Shown: positions 24,255-33,239 of the stretch, one piece after another
Layout: each line of letters starts with the position of its first letter
Numbering within the stretch: position 1 is the stretch's first letter
NCBI RefSeq assembly: GCF_023555415.1
Contig: NZ_JAKRYL010000025.1
Location: 1-60,228, forward strand
Source of the DNA: Halalkalibacter alkaliphilus
Lineage (GTDB): Bacteria > Bacillota > Bacilli > Bacillales > Bacillaceae_D
DNA length: 60,228 nucleotides
Direction of reading: 5' to 3'
Made by a program: the position numbers and the translations under genes
The notes under the pieces: generated by a model
Database searches by the model: none
Told to the model about the DNA's origin: nothing
The model's input: the letters and a program-made list of their open reading frames with translations, nothing else

Positions 24255-24975
24255 AAGCTTTCATTTTTGCTCTCATATACGCAATTTGAATGACTGCTGG
24301 GACGGTTACTCGATAAGCCGGCCCGGCTAAATCAATGGCTGTCCAAACGCCTGTTATTACCCATCCAATTGGTCCGGCAAACTTTGCTAGAACCTTTGTT
24401 AATGTGGCATTCGCGGTTAATGAAAGGCCTTTTCCGGTAATAAACTTAGAAACTGAATTTGCCACGATTAATGCAACTTTATAAGGGGTAAATCCGCCTG
24501 TTTTAATAGCAACCTGTAAAGCAGCAATGACGGATTCGGCCGTTAATGTTTTTGAATTAATACCAGTCGTTTCAATAACCTCTTTTAACTGCTCTTTATC
24601 CATTTTTTCTATAGAGTCAGTTAGTACCTTCATTAACAAATTCATCTCAATCGTATCTATTGAGCTATTTTTGTTGTAATTTACTTTCAAACGTTTGCAT
24701 ACATCTTTGAGAATCTCCTCATAATAAACTCCCTTTCTTCCCCTGAATAGCGAAGAGAATGAATTTGCTCCGTATAATTGAAGAGATTCCGCTATTTCTT
24801 CCCAGTACAACTGATGGTTCGGATAATGTAGTTTATATTTTTCATTTGATGTTAATGTTTCGGTTAAACGAGGGTTCCCGCTCTTATCTTTTGTTAAATA
24901 AGTAACTAACACGTCTAAGTCTTCGTTGTCGCACTTTCTCAAAAAATCCAAATCTTCATCTTGTCTGTAAGCCAT
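24253..24975 (-). CDS. YaaW/DUF3944-family protein
   Basis: I set the start at ATG 24975 (AGGGGTG nine bases before); an ATG at 25020 would add 15 residues. The 240-residue protein opens with MAYRQDEDLDFLRKCDNEDL, the DUF3944 signature, followed by the YaaW (ubiquinol-cytochrome C chaperone-like) region. The C-terminal half has amphipathic glycine-rich helices (GPIGWVITGVWTAIDLAGPAYR) that could insert into or lie on membrane. The family is widespread but without a known function. It is divergent from a dynamin-like GTPase operon, separated by 290 AT-rich bases, which suggests a shared regulatory region and related role. Confidence 0.8.
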   Translation of the reverse strand: MAYRQDEDLDFLRKCDNEDLDVLVTYLTKDKSGNPRLTETLTSNEKYKLHYPNHQLYWEEIAESLQLYGANSFSSLFRGRKGVYYEEILKDVCKRLKVNYNKNSSIDTIEMNLLMKVLTDSIEKMDKEQLKEVIETTGINSKTLTAESVIAALQVAIKTGGFTPYKVALIVANSVSKFITGKGLSLTANATLTKVLAKFAGPIGWVITGVWTAIDLAGPAYRVTVPAVIQIAYMRAKMKA

Positions 24976-25267
24976 GTTTTCTGTCACCCCTGCAAAAGTC
25001 ATATAGTAAAATAATACCATGATATTTATATTATTCTACTTTTTTTATTATAGGATTTAAAAAGAACGAACTTCTGTTACTCCCAATAAATCTATTATTT
25101 TTGACAAAAAATCCTATGGTAAATAATACTAATGTAGTAAAATAGACTTAGTAATTTAGATCTTGTGATTACTAATCAATTTTTTCTTAAAATGTTAAAA
25201 AGAGATAAATTCTTTTAATCTTTCTTGTTTCTCATAGGTTAATACTAATGAATAAAGGGTGGTTTAC

Positions 25268-26692
25268 ATGGAGCAAACGATTCAGAAATCAACAAATAAA
25301 GACATTCACAAAGCTTTAGAAGAGCTCGAAGATAAGCGAAAGCAAATCCTGTGGAGTCCGCTTGCAAATCGTTATGCAAGGACACTTGAGCGTGTAGAGA
25401 GGATTTTCCAAGAGGAGTCATTGCAGCAGTCAATCGATGATCGTTTCTTTTCAAAGATCGATGCGTTTATCAAGCAATGCAGAGAACCGGAATTTCATAT
25501 TGCGATTATTGGGGTGGTAAAGGCCGGGAAATCAACTCTAATTAATGCTTTGCTCGGTTCTGAACTTGCTTCAACGGCGGTAACTCCGGAAACGGCTGTA
25601 TTAACAAAGTTTCGTTCGGGCAAAGGAAGCAATGTTGTCACTGTACGATTTTATAATGAAAAGGAATGGTCGGAGTTATGGGATAGTGCAAGTGAAAATC
25701 CACATTCTACTTTTTTCAAAGAATATAATGCGCTTCAAGCTGACTCAATTAAAGAGAAGTGGGTTGGTCATGACAAAATTAGTCTGAATCCTGATTCGTC
25801 TGAAGAGTTGAAACAAGCAGTGAAGGAATGGACGTCTTCGCAAGATCCGAAGCATTATTTTGTCAAAGAGGTTGAGATAGGCCTTGCCGATTTTAATCTC
25901 CCAGAACAGGTTGTCTTTGTCGATACTCCTGGATTAAATGATGTCGTACGATATCGTTCAGATGTTACACGAAATTACATAGATCGAGCAAATGCCGTTA
26001 TTTTATGTGCGTTGTCGAAAACGCTCAATACGGGAGATTTGCAAACGATGTATAACGTGTTTGCAAATTGCCGGGAAAACCCGGAGAAGGTTTATACAAT
26101 AGGTACGCAATTGGATCTCTTAAATGAACCTCAAACTGAATGGCCTCAATTGAAAGAGAAATGGATTTCTTACTTAGAAGGGGAAGATTGTTACGGTTCT
26201 GCTCAAAAGGCAGCTAGAAACATTTTCGGCTTATCCGCTCATATGTATAACCAAGCCATTCAATATGACCAATTAGGAAAGAGAGAGCAGCGAAAGCTTG
26301 AAAATGCTCTATTTAATTATACAGAAGATTTTACAGAAGTTGTCGAAGAAGCAATTAAGTATTCAGACATTCTTACTTTCAAGGATGATCTATTTATGGA
26401 GATCGTTCAAAACCACGAATCTTTATTAATCGAAGAATTAAAAGGACGTTTCCAAGATATCCAGCAAGAGCTGTTAGACCGCATCGTTTATATAAAAACA
26501 TCGCAAACCGAGATGTTGGCTACTGCAGGAGAAGATTTAGAAGCGATTACTGAAAAAGCTAAGCAGAAAGAACAAGAAGTTAAAGAAATGAAAGTGAACC
26601 AAGATACACTGCAGGACGTATTGCGGAAAGTACAGAAAAACAATTCAGAGTACGTAAGAGAACTAAAAAAAGCTGCAAAGAACATTGTGTAA
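25268..26692 (+). CDS. Dynamin-like GTPase, first gene of an eight-gene operon
   Basis: A 474-residue protein from ATG 25268 behind AAAGGGTGG. Large-GTPase motifs are complete: P-loop GVVKAGKSTL (about 82-91), switch T in STAVTPETAVLT, DTPGL (about 219-223) and the TQLD specificity motif (about 280-283). The C-terminal third is a long coiled coil (LEAITEKAKQKEQEVKEMK). Dynamins use GTP to bend or fuse membranes, and bacterial members help fusion, vesicle formation or phage tolerance. This one is short and lacks an obvious membrane paddle. That function may be supplied by the coiled-coil genes that follow from 15 bases downstream. Confidence 0.88.
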   Translation: MEQTIQKSTNKDIHKALEELEDKRKQILWSPLANRYARTLERVERIFQEESLQQSIDDRFFSKIDAFIKQCREPEFHIAIIGVVKAGKSTLINALLGSELASTAVTPETAVLTKFRSGKGSNVVTVRFYNEKEWSELWDSASENPHSTFFKEYNALQADSIKEKWVGHDKISLNPDSSEELKQAVKEWTSSQDPKHYFVKEVEIGLADFNLPEQVVFVDTPGLNDVVRYRSDVTRNYIDRANAVILCALSKTLNTGDLQTMYNVFANCRENPEKVYTIGTQLDLLNEPQTEWPQLKEKWISYLEGEDCYGSAQKAARNIFGLSAHMYNQAIQYDQLGKREQRKLENALFNYTEDFTEVVEEAIKYSDILTFKDDLFMEIVQNHESLLIEELKGRFQDIQQELLDRIVYIKTSQTEMLATAGEDLEAITEKAKQKEQEVKEMKVNQDTLQDVLRKVQKNNSEYVRELKKAAKNIV

Positions 26693-26706
26693 GGAGGATA
26701 TGACAT

Positions 26707-27504
26707 ATGGGGTTATTTGGTTCAATTATTGGAGGTATTTCAAAAGCAGTTTCATCAACCGTATCTAAAGTAGTAAGCGGGATCAGTAAGATTGTATCTA
26801 ATCCATCGATCCCGCCGATAATTGGAGAAAAACCTTTAATTGGTGATCTAATTCGAAAGGTTGTTGAATTTTTCAGCAATAAACGTTATGACTCAACAAC
26901 CGCTTCAACAGATGAAACGAAAGATATCAACCGGGATTTATCTCAGTACGCAAAAACTTTTCACGCAGAAGCGAACCGAGTGGAAGAAGAATTGCTTGAT
27001 ACAGCAAATGATTATTTTGATAAAGTAATTTTGCAATTAGAAGAGATGCAAGCGGATGATGCCTTTTTAAAGGAGCTGCCTTTGAATAAAATTAAAAAAG
27101 AAATTCGGGAGCTTCGAAAAGAGTTAAGAGGAAAAATGAAAAATAGTATCTCTCGAGCGTACTCCTTGGATAATCAGGAGCTTCTCTCTATTCTAAAAAT
27201 GGATTCTGACAGTGAACGAATGACTGAAATGGAACAGTATGCGAAACGAGTTATGAAAGTAGCAGTTAACGAATTTTTAGATAAAGTCGATGACCTGAGC
27301 GAGGAACAATTAGAACTTGTTCAAGACTTAATTTTATCGAAGGTCGATCAAATCTCGATTGTCATGGAGACAGAACAAGAACTATTAGAAGAGTTGAAAA
27401 GCGCTTTGCAGCAAAATGAAGAAGAACTTGAACAACTAAAAATGAAAATCTCTTCTACGATTGATTTATGCGATGCCTCCATCCAGGAATTAAAGTCGGT
27501 ATAG
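26707..27504 (+). CDS. Coiled-coil protein with hydrophobic N-terminus
   Basis: A 265-residue protein from ATG 26707 behind AAGGAGGA. The first 35 residues (MGLFGSIIGGISKAVSSTVS...) form a glycine/serine-rich amphipathic helix able to bind membrane. The rest is coiled coil (residues about 75-110, 125-150 and 200-262), highly acidic and lysine-rich. There is no catalytic motif. Position two in the operon next to the GTPase suggests it acts as membrane adaptor or stalk for the dynamin-like protein. I do not know the family. Confidence 0.7.
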   Translation: MGLFGSIIGGISKAVSSTVSKVVSGISKIVSNPSIPPIIGEKPLIGDLIRKVVEFFSNKRYDSTTASTDETKDINRDLSQYAKTFHAEANRVEEELLDTANDYFDKVILQLEEMQADDAFLKELPLNKIKKEIRELRKELRGKMKNSISRAYSLDNQELLSILKMDSDSERMTEMEQYAKRVMKVAVNEFLDKVDDLSEEQLELVQDLILSKVDQISIVMETEQELLEELKSALQQNEEELEQLKMKISSTIDLCDASIQELKSV

Positions 27505-27523
27505 GAGAGAGAGGGGAGCAAGA

Positions 27524-28369
27524 ATGAGTTTCTGGTCAAAGGTCGGCTTGGCAAGTCATAATGAGTTAAAAGAAATGAAGGAAGAGCTCTCGATGGCTCA
27601 AAATATCTTAAAAAAGGATATTCAAGAGCTCTTTCAAGAACAAAAAGCATCACAAGATAGAGCAATTGAGAACATACATGAAACATTCAAATATGCAGTA
27701 AACCATTTAGAAACAAAGAATAAAGAAGATACGGAACAATTAATCACACAAATTTCCAACCTCAAAAGCAAAGTTTCGAGCCAGCTCCAAACACTCAACG
27801 AGCGGGACGAAGGGATATCGGCGAAGATCGATACCCTTCAAGAGATTGTTAAAATACACTGGGCGAGCACACTGCTTGATTATGTTGATGAGATTCTAGA
27901 TGAAACGGAAGTAGAGATGAAACCATCTAAAGATGGAACCGACCATCCGCTTAGTTATGATTTTGGTGAAGTGTCAGCATTATTCAAATTCATTTATAGA
28001 GAGACCGAAAGAGCGGGGTTTCATATTGGATGGAAAAACACTAAGCAAACCGTTCAATTTTACCTTAGAAAAGAAGATGGAGAGAGCTATGATAATCAGA
28101 TTGGAGCGATCCAATATGAAGGAAGTAATGACTTTTCCAAAAAAGCTCCAACTACTGTTTCTTGGCGTTTTATTATTAAGAATATGCCAGATACACTAAT
28201 CAGAGATCTTTCATCGGTTCTTTCAGAAGAACAAGCCTTTTTACTTGTTAATAAGAGTAAAGATGTTATTGCTTTTCGGTTTCAGGACTTGGAAGCTAGA
28301 ACGAAAGGTAGTATTACTGAGATATCAGAGGTATTAAGTATCAATAATTTAGAGGTTGCTTTTAGGTAG
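27524..28369 (+). CDS. Coiled-coil protein with globular C-terminal domain
   Basis: A 281-residue protein from ATG 27524 (GGGGAGC upstream). Residues 10-110 form a continuous coiled coil. The C-terminal 160 residues are a mixed alpha/beta domain containing TERAGFHIGWKNTKQTVQFYLR and TTVSWRFIIKNMPDTLIRDL. There is no signal peptide or membrane segment. It follows the second gene by 19 bases. The length and heptads resemble the preceding protein's middle part, so the two may form a hetero-oligomer. The family is not recognised. Confidence 0.65.
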   Translation: MSFWSKVGLASHNELKEMKEELSMAQNILKKDIQELFQEQKASQDRAIENIHETFKYAVNHLETKNKEDTEQLITQISNLKSKVSSQLQTLNERDEGISAKIDTLQEIVKIHWASTLLDYVDEILDETEVEMKPSKDGTDHPLSYDFGEVSALFKFIYRETERAGFHIGWKNTKQTVQFYLRKEDGESYDNQIGAIQYEGSNDFSKKAPTTVSWRFIIKNMPDTLIRDLSSVLSEEQAFLLVNKSKDVIAFRFQDLEARTKGSITEISEVLSINNLEVAFR

Positions 28370-28521
28370 AAAGATTTCGTTCCTAAGCGTGAAATGTGAT
28401 ATTTTCTGATTTGACAATAGTAACTTCATATCGGCAAACTATTTGAAAAGGTAGGGCGCAAAACTAGAGGGGCTAAATCTGTTATTGGATATGCCAGCCA
28501 GTTGCACAAGTTATACCGACA

Positions 28522-28548
28522 AGGCCTCTATATTTTTATAGAGGCCTC
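28522..28548. terminator. Hairpin between the two halves of the dynamin operon
   Basis: AGGCCTCTATA / TATAGAGGCCT with a T-rich loop, in the 218-base gap before the DUF4230 gene. The weak T tract after it suggests partial termination or an attenuator rather than a full stop. Confidence 0.5.
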
Positions 28549-28587
28549 TTAGATATTACCAATAGTAGAATAAACGGGAGAGAAATA

Positions 28588-29322
28588 ATGTCTGATGAAA
28601 AGAGTAAGCAAGTAAAAGAGATAGAAAAGGCAAAAGCCGAGGTGGCAAGTGCGATAGCGGTAAATACGCCAAAGCAATCGAGCCCTTTCTTTTCACCTAA
28701 AAGAATGCTAGCAGGAATATGGAGAGGAAAAGTGGCCTTATTGTTAACGATGATTGCTGCATTATTAGCAGCAATCATTATTAGTTCAACTAGTTTGTTT
28801 TCAGGAAGTACATTTCAGGAAGATAACGCTGCGATTGTAGATAGTGTAAGAGACTTAGCGACATTAGCTACTGCGGAAGCCCATATTACTGCTGTATTAG
28901 AACAAGAGAACAATGAATTATTTGGGAAAGAAATAGGGTTTAATCTACCTGGTACACAAAGAAAATTACTACTAATTGTGCCTGCAACAGTCGTGGCGGG
29001 AGTTGACTTAACTCAAGTTAATACTATGAATATACATATAGATCAAGAAACAGGCATGATTGAAATGAGTTTACCAAGAGCATCGTTCGTCCAGGAGCCA
29101 TCTATTATCATGGAACAAATTCAAACTTTTTCAAGTGAAGGTGTACTCAGAGGAGCAGTCACATGGGATGAAGGTTTTGAGCTGGCTGCCGATGCGCAGG
29201 AATTAATAAAAGAAGAGGCTGTGGCGATCGGTCTGCTTGCTACAGCTGAGAAGAATGCTGGAAAAGTATTGAGTGAATTCTTCGCAAACTTAGGATATGA
29301 AATAGATGTTAGCTTTCAGTAA
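28588..29322 (+). CDS. DUF4230 single-span membrane protein
   Basis: A 244-residue protein from ATG 28588 behind GGGAGAG. A basic N-terminus leads to one membrane helix (about 48-66, VALLLTMIAALLAAIIIS). The DUF4230 domain covers about 85-240: SVRDLATLATAEAHITAVLEQE, then LLLIVPATVVAGVDLTQV and a final helix-rich part. DUF4230 proteins are usually secreted or periplasmic-side membrane proteins of unknown role, often near efflux or stress genes. It starts the second half of the GTPase operon and probably places a sensor or anchor outside the membrane. Confidence 0.85.
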   Translation: MSDEKSKQVKEIEKAKAEVASAIAVNTPKQSSPFFSPKRMLAGIWRGKVALLLTMIAALLAAIIISSTSLFSGSTFQEDNAAIVDSVRDLATLATAEAHITAVLEQENNELFGKEIGFNLPGTQRKLLLIVPATVVAGVDLTQVNTMNIHIDQETGMIEMSLPRASFVQEPSIIMEQIQTFSSEGVLRGAVTWDEGFELAADAQELIKEEAVAIGLLATAEKNAGKVLSEFFANLGYEIDVSFQ

Positions 29323-29340
29323 ATCTAGGAGGAGCAGTAC

Positions 29341-30048
29341 ATGGGGGAAAACGCAACAGTAAAGCATAGTGAAGAAAACGAAGAGACTATGAATTTTGAG
29401 CGGGAAAATAAATCAAATACACACTATAAAATTAATGGGAACAAAGTTGTTTTTGATAAGTCTCTAATCATAGAAGTAGACGGTCAAGAATACGAACTGT
29501 TTAATGTACATCGATCACTAATTCGAAAGATGGCCAATAAAAGTTTGAAACGATCGATCATAACAAGTTTGTTAGGGGACGGGGCCGGTTTATCTCTGTT
29601 AGGTACAACAGCAACAGCTTCACAATTTTTACAAGCAACCATGTCTGCTATATTTGACAGGAAGTTCATGAAGAAAGGCTGTCAGGAAGTAATGGAAGGG
29701 ATAGCAAACCTTTATGGGTTAAACATAAAAGACTTAGAAACAAAAATCAATGCACTGACTGCTGCTGGTGATAACAATTATAAGATGAAGTCGATTGCTC
29801 AGGATGTTAAGACTAGTACGCAAGATGTAATGAAGACACGCAGAGGTAAATTGCTTGCTAATGTTATCCCATTTGTTGGTGCGGTTTTTACCGCTTACTT
29901 AGTTAGGGATGCTGTTGTGGAATTCGGTGAAAAGATCATGGATCAAATTGAAGATAAAATAGAAGCTCAAGTACGAAACGGTGAATTAGAGATCAGTAAG
30001 GCGATGATTAAAAAATATGGAGGAGCACCGGTTAAGAAGAAAAAGTAA
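29341..30048 (+). CDS. Basic membrane-associated protein
   Basis: A 235-residue protein from ATG 29341 behind AGGAGGAGC. After a charged start, residues about 65-105 are glycine/serine/threonine-rich and hydrophobic (TSLLGDGAGLSLLGTTATASQ). A second hydrophobic region (LLANVIPFVGAVFTAYLV, about 175-192) follows. The extreme C-terminus is lysine-rich (APVKKKK). These are features of peripheral membrane proteins or membrane-inserting hairpins. The family is unknown. It lies 18 bases after the DUF4230 gene and 26 bases before the YkgJ-type gene. Confidence 0.65.
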   Translation: MGENATVKHSEENEETMNFERENKSNTHYKINGNKVVFDKSLIIEVDGQEYELFNVHRSLIRKMANKSLKRSIITSLLGDGAGLSLLGTTATASQFLQATMSAIFDRKFMKKGCQEVMEGIANLYGLNIKDLETKINALTAAGDNNYKMKSIAQDVKTSTQDVMKTRRGKLLANVIPFVGAVFTAYLVRDAVVEFGEKIMDQIEDKIEAQVRNGELEISKAMIKKYGGAPVKKKK

Positions 30049-30074
30049 CAAATGCCAGAGGAGGGGAGTACCTA

Positions 30075-30365
30075 ATGAACCAGGAGTTCATCAAGGATGA
30101 TACGAAATTTCCTTGTGATTCATGTGGTTTATGCTGTACAAACATACAGATGATCGAAGAATTGCAAGAGTTTAATCGTGGGGACGGTACTTGTAAGCAT
30201 TTAGTTAATAATCAATGTGACATTTACGAAAGCCGTCCTCTCGTTTGCCGGATTGACGATATGTACATGAGGTTTTACCAACATACATATTCAAAAGAAG
30301 AGTTTTATTTAGCAAATATTGAAGTTTGTAAGGAACTACAAAATAATAATAATGAGGTGGAATAG
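30075..30365 (+). CDS. YkgJ-type cysteine-cluster protein
   Basis: A 96-residue protein from ATG 30075 (GAGGAGGGG). The signature FPCDSCGLCC near residue 13, followed by NNQCDIYESRPLVCR, is that of the YkgJ/Fe-S or zinc cluster family, in which the cysteines bind a metal. The C-terminal half lacks the extended end seen in longer members. Family members often accompany membrane-stress or modification genes and may act as redox sensors. The stop is directly followed by the start of the next gene, so both are translationally linked. Confidence 0.8.
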   Translation: MNQEFIKDDTKFPCDSCGLCCTNIQMIEELQEFNRGDGTCKHLVNNQCDIYESRPLVCRIDDMYMRFYQHTYSKEEFYLANIEVCKELQNNNNEVE

Positions 30366-31370
30366 ATGCCATTACCTATTTTAATCGGCGCCGTTGCTGC
30401 AGGGGCAGCCATACTTGGAACGGGAGCAGTGATTACAGCAAAAGATAATTTTGATAAAGCGAAATCTATCGCAAACGATGCAGAGAATAAATACAATGAG
30501 CAAAAAAAAGAGTTTGAGAAAAAAGCAAATGAAACAGAAGCCCTCTTAGCAGAACTAGGAAAAATCAAAGTTAAGGTTCAAAGTACAACGATGATGGACT
30601 TTGTAAAAGCCTACAAACAGATTAGTAACATTGATTATAAAAATAAAAACTTTACAAATAGTGTTTTCAAAGAAAAGATCTCCCCGCAGGAAGTTAGAAG
30701 AATTGAAAATAATTCTATGAAAGCAAGTGACCTTTTCAGCTCAGGTTTTCAAGGAATCTCAACAGGTGTTCTGGCAGGGTTGGGGGCAACAAGCATTGCC
30801 ACAACACTTGGAACGGCGTCTACAGGAACACTCATTTCTACATTAAGTGGTGCAGCTGCACAAAAAGCGGCCCTCGCCTGGCTTGGAGGAGGAGCACTTT
30901 CGGCAGGTGGACTCGGAATTGCAGGAGGCACTGCGCTTATTGGCGGCGTCGTGGCTGGACCGGCTATTTTAGTAACGGGGGCGATTCTAGATAGCAAGTC
31001 AGAAAAAGCATTAACCGAAGCGACGAATTATGCTGCTAAAGTAGATGTTGCAATTGAAGAAATGAAGACCGCAATTACCAAGTTTATAGCTTTGGATGCT
31101 AGAGTGTTTGAAGTGATGAAAGCGCTAGAAATAGTTAATGCAGGCTTTGTAAAGGAAATTAAACAATTGCAAGCAATTGTAAAAAACAACTCAACGAAGA
31201 TTAACTTCCATGAGTTGAACGTAAAGGAGCAAGAAATTTTATATAAAGCCCAACAGTTTGCTCAAGCTGTTAATGCCTTATTAAAGATTGAGCTAATGAA
31301 AGAAGGAGAAATTATGAATACCCAATCGAAAAAGGTACTAGGTGAAGTAGGGGAACTTTTCCAACAGTAA
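30366..31370 (+). CDS. Glycine-rich hydrophobic protein with coiled coils
   Basis: A 334-residue protein starting at ATG 30366, immediately after the YkgJ gene stop, behind GAGGTGG. It begins with a glycine/alanine helix (ILIGAVAAGAAILGTGAVI) and has a coiled coil at about 30-70. A long glycine-zipper hydrophobic region (about 125-205) with TGVLAGLGATSIATT and GGTALIGGVVAGPAILVTGA follows. A second coiled coil spans 215-300. Such glycine-zipper hairpins flanked by coiled coils occur in pore-forming or membrane-inserted proteins. Next to a dynamin-like GTPase this suggests a membrane insertion or channel component, but no family is recognised. Confidence 0.65.
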   Translation: MPLPILIGAVAAGAAILGTGAVITAKDNFDKAKSIANDAENKYNEQKKEFEKKANETEALLAELGKIKVKVQSTTMMDFVKAYKQISNIDYKNKNFTNSVFKEKISPQEVRRIENNSMKASDLFSSGFQGISTGVLAGLGATSIATTLGTASTGTLISTLSGAAAQKAALAWLGGGALSAGGLGIAGGTALIGGVVAGPAILVTGAILDSKSEKALTEATNYAAKVDVAIEEMKTAITKFIALDARVFEVMKALEIVNAGFVKEIKQLQAIVKNNSTKINFHELNVKEQEILYKAQQFAQAVNALLKIELMKEGEIMNTQSKKVLGEVGELFQQ

Positions 31371-31387
31371 AAAGGAGTGTCTTATCT

Positions 31388-31765
31388 ATGAAAAAAGGAA
31401 ATGCAGCTATAGCTCTTCAATCTCTAAATAAAATTGCTGATAGTTACTTTGATTATAAAAAGGTAAAAGAAGTAGAGATAACAAATCGTATGGAAATTAA
31501 AGCTAAAAGGGATGTAGCTATTGAAGCGATCAGGAGCAATCGCGAAGTCATGCTTTACGCATTAGAGGAAACATTTAAAGAACGCGGAAAAACGTTAGAT
31601 CAGATGTTTCAAGGTTTGGATAGAGCAATTGAAGAAGATAACATTGAATACATTGACCGTTTTTTATCCGGAATTGTCACAACGATTCAAACCTCTCCTT
31701 TTCGAGGTTTTGGAGAATTTCAAAAAAGTGTAGGAACTGGTGAGCATGTATTAAAGCTAGATTAA
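31388..31765 (+). CDS. Small helical protein, last gene of the dynamin operon
   Basis: A 125-residue protein from ATG 31388 behind AAAAGGAG, 17 bases after the previous stop. The sequence is helical and charged (AIALQSLNKIADSYFDYKKVKEVEITNRME, with later REVMLYALEETFKERGKTLDQMF). It has no cysteines or membrane segments. The repetitive helix pattern suggests a coiled-coil partner of the preceding protein. I do not recognise it. Confidence 0.65.
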   Translation: MKKGNAAIALQSLNKIADSYFDYKKVKEVEITNRMEIKAKRDVAIEAIRSNREVMLYALEETFKERGKTLDQMFQGLDRAIEEDNIEYIDRFLSGIVTTIQTSPFRGFGEFQKSVGTGEHVLKLD

Positions 31766-31898
31766 AGACTGGCATTGGGAATGCCAAAGTTATAGTCTAG
31801 TTTGCAGGTTATTTTAGATTACGTATAACATTAACTTTAGTACCCTTGCTGCCCCCAGCCGCAGCTAGTTAGGTTTATCGATTGGGGGAATACAATAA

Positions 31899-31940
31899 GT
31901 GGTGTCTCAAAGGTCTGTTTTTGAACTTTTGAGACACCAC
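31899..31940 (+). terminator. Terminator-like hairpin after the dynamin operon
   Basis: GTGGTGTCTCAAA / TTTGAGACACCAC, 134 bases beyond the operon end. A T-rich loop and a weak T tail follow. A related hairpin follows the first PrpD gene (49180-49222). Confidence 0.6.
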
Positions 31941-32009
31941 CCTTGTTTATTATGAGGGGGACATGAGCACGGTTCTTGTTCTTAAAGCTAGATTACAAGG
32001 AATAGCTCT

Positions 32010-32480
32010 TTAAGATTTATTTATAGCAACTGCTCTGATGGCGGTTGGCACTTTTGTAATAAGTGCTGCGCCCGTTCTCCCGTTAGCTCCTTGAATACTA
32101 TGATGCTGATCATACGTATGGCTTTGAATATTGATGACCCCAGATTGAACCATTTCCCTCATTTGATCATACGTTAGTCTTCGGGACCATCCGTTTTCCG
32201 TTCTATCGACTATTGTATAAATGGTTGCCCTAAATCCCATTTCTTTCAATATTGGATAGGCATGATCATAATTGCTCCCATATCGATCGTCAATGGTAAG
32301 AATTCTTCCGGTAGTTAATAATATCTTGATCTGTTATCGTCTCATATCCAGCCCTTGTTGAGTGCATCTAATTGCGACTGAAATAACTTTGGATCAATTG
32401 TGTTCGGTGTAGCCACATTTTCTTCAAAGTGGTGATACATAATAGATTTGATTTGTGTACGCTGATATAAATAGGCGCTG
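32010..32480 (-). pseudogene. Decayed polysaccharide deacetylase
   Basis: Across three reading frames the minus strand encodes a recognisable NodB-type deacetylase. In order it reads IKSIMYHHFEENVATPNTID, then GYETITDQDIINYR, then ILTIDDRYGSNYDHAYPILK (motif 1, TIDD for TFDD), then FRATIYTIVD and INIQSHTYDQHH (motif 2, SHTYxxH). Frames change near 32350 and again near 32310, and no start remains. The C-terminal end is abnormal (ALITKVPTAIRAVAINKS). Such enzymes modify peptidoglycan or biofilm polysaccharide; this copy is dead. Confidence 0.8.
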
Positions 32481-32650
32481 GTTATTGGTTTGGTATAAGA
32501 TTACATGATTCATATTTTGCTGCTCTTCACATATCAACATAGGGCAGCTAGATTATTAACGAAGCTTATATAGTTCCTTGCGCTCACCGTTAGGGTTCTA
32601 GTTTTCGACTTTTTCACTGATCTCGAACCGTCCCTGTTTTAAAAAAAGCG

Positions 32651-32676
32651 CAACTTTTTTATGCGGACTGCGTCTA
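32651..32676 (+). promoter_or_regulatory. ECF-type promoter of the sigma gene
   Basis: CAACTTTT, 16 bases from the AAC core to CGTCTA. The CGTCTA -10 and AAC -35 core are typical of ECF sigma factors and suggest auto-activation. The tract is conserved at the relic (1114-1140), which supports its use. Confidence 0.6.
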
Positions 32677-32711
32677 AGTAACAATGATCATAAACGCTAG
32701 GAGGAAGAACC

Positions 32712-33239
32712 TTGTCCAATGTGAAACAACAAGTGATTACAGAATGGTACTCACAGTATAGCAATTCTATTTTTAGTTATATTTTATTAATGATCCATGA
32801 ACATCAACTAGCCGAGGACCTGACACATGAAACATTTATAAAAGCCTATAAAAAATATGACTCTTTCAAAGGAGACTCCAGTCCAAAGACATGGTTGTTT
32901 TCTATTGCCCGCCATACAACCATAGACTATGTGAGAAAACGAAAACCTGTTAGTTACCTTAAAGAATTTTTAAGTTTCAAAACGGATAAGGGTCCATTGC
33001 CAGATGAGGTTGTTCAAATCAAGGAAAGCTCAAGAGAATTATTTGAAGCGTTGAGGCAATTAAAGAAAACTTATCGGGATGTCATTATCCTAAGAAAACT
33101 AAAAGAGTTTTCCACTAAAGAGACAGCTGAGATCCTGAATTGTTCCGAGAGTAAAGTAAAGTCAACGTTAAATAGAGCAATTCCGGCTTTAGAAAAACAG
33201 CTTCTGAAGGAGGGCTATTTACATGAAAACTCAATTTGA
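32712..33239 (+). CDS. ECF sigma factor
   Basis: A 175-residue protein starting at TTG 32712 behind GGAGGAAG. Region 2 (SIFSYILLMIHEHQLAEDLTHETFIKAYKKY) and the KTWLFSIARHTTIDYVRKRK block are typical. Region 4 has an HTH (STKETAEILNCSESKVKSTLNRA). The sequence is nearest to the SigX-like group. Its stop overlaps the start of the anti-sigma gene by 17 bases, the usual arrangement for translational coupling. A decayed twin lies at 1175. Targets unknown, probably envelope stress. Confidence 0.88.
   Translation: MSNVKQQVITEWYSQYSNSIFSYILLMIHEHQLAEDLTHETFIKAYKKYDSFKGDSSPKTWLFSIARHTTIDYVRKRKPVSYLKEFLSFKTDKGPLPDEVVQIKESSRELFEALRQLKKTYRDVIILRKLKEFSTKETAEILNCSESKVKSTLNRAIPALEKQLLKEGYLHENSI

Noticed and set aside
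24253-31765. Toxin-secretion or contractile injection system
   Set aside because: The glycine-zipper and coiled-coil proteins could recall such systems, but sheath, tube, baseplate and ATPase genes are missing.
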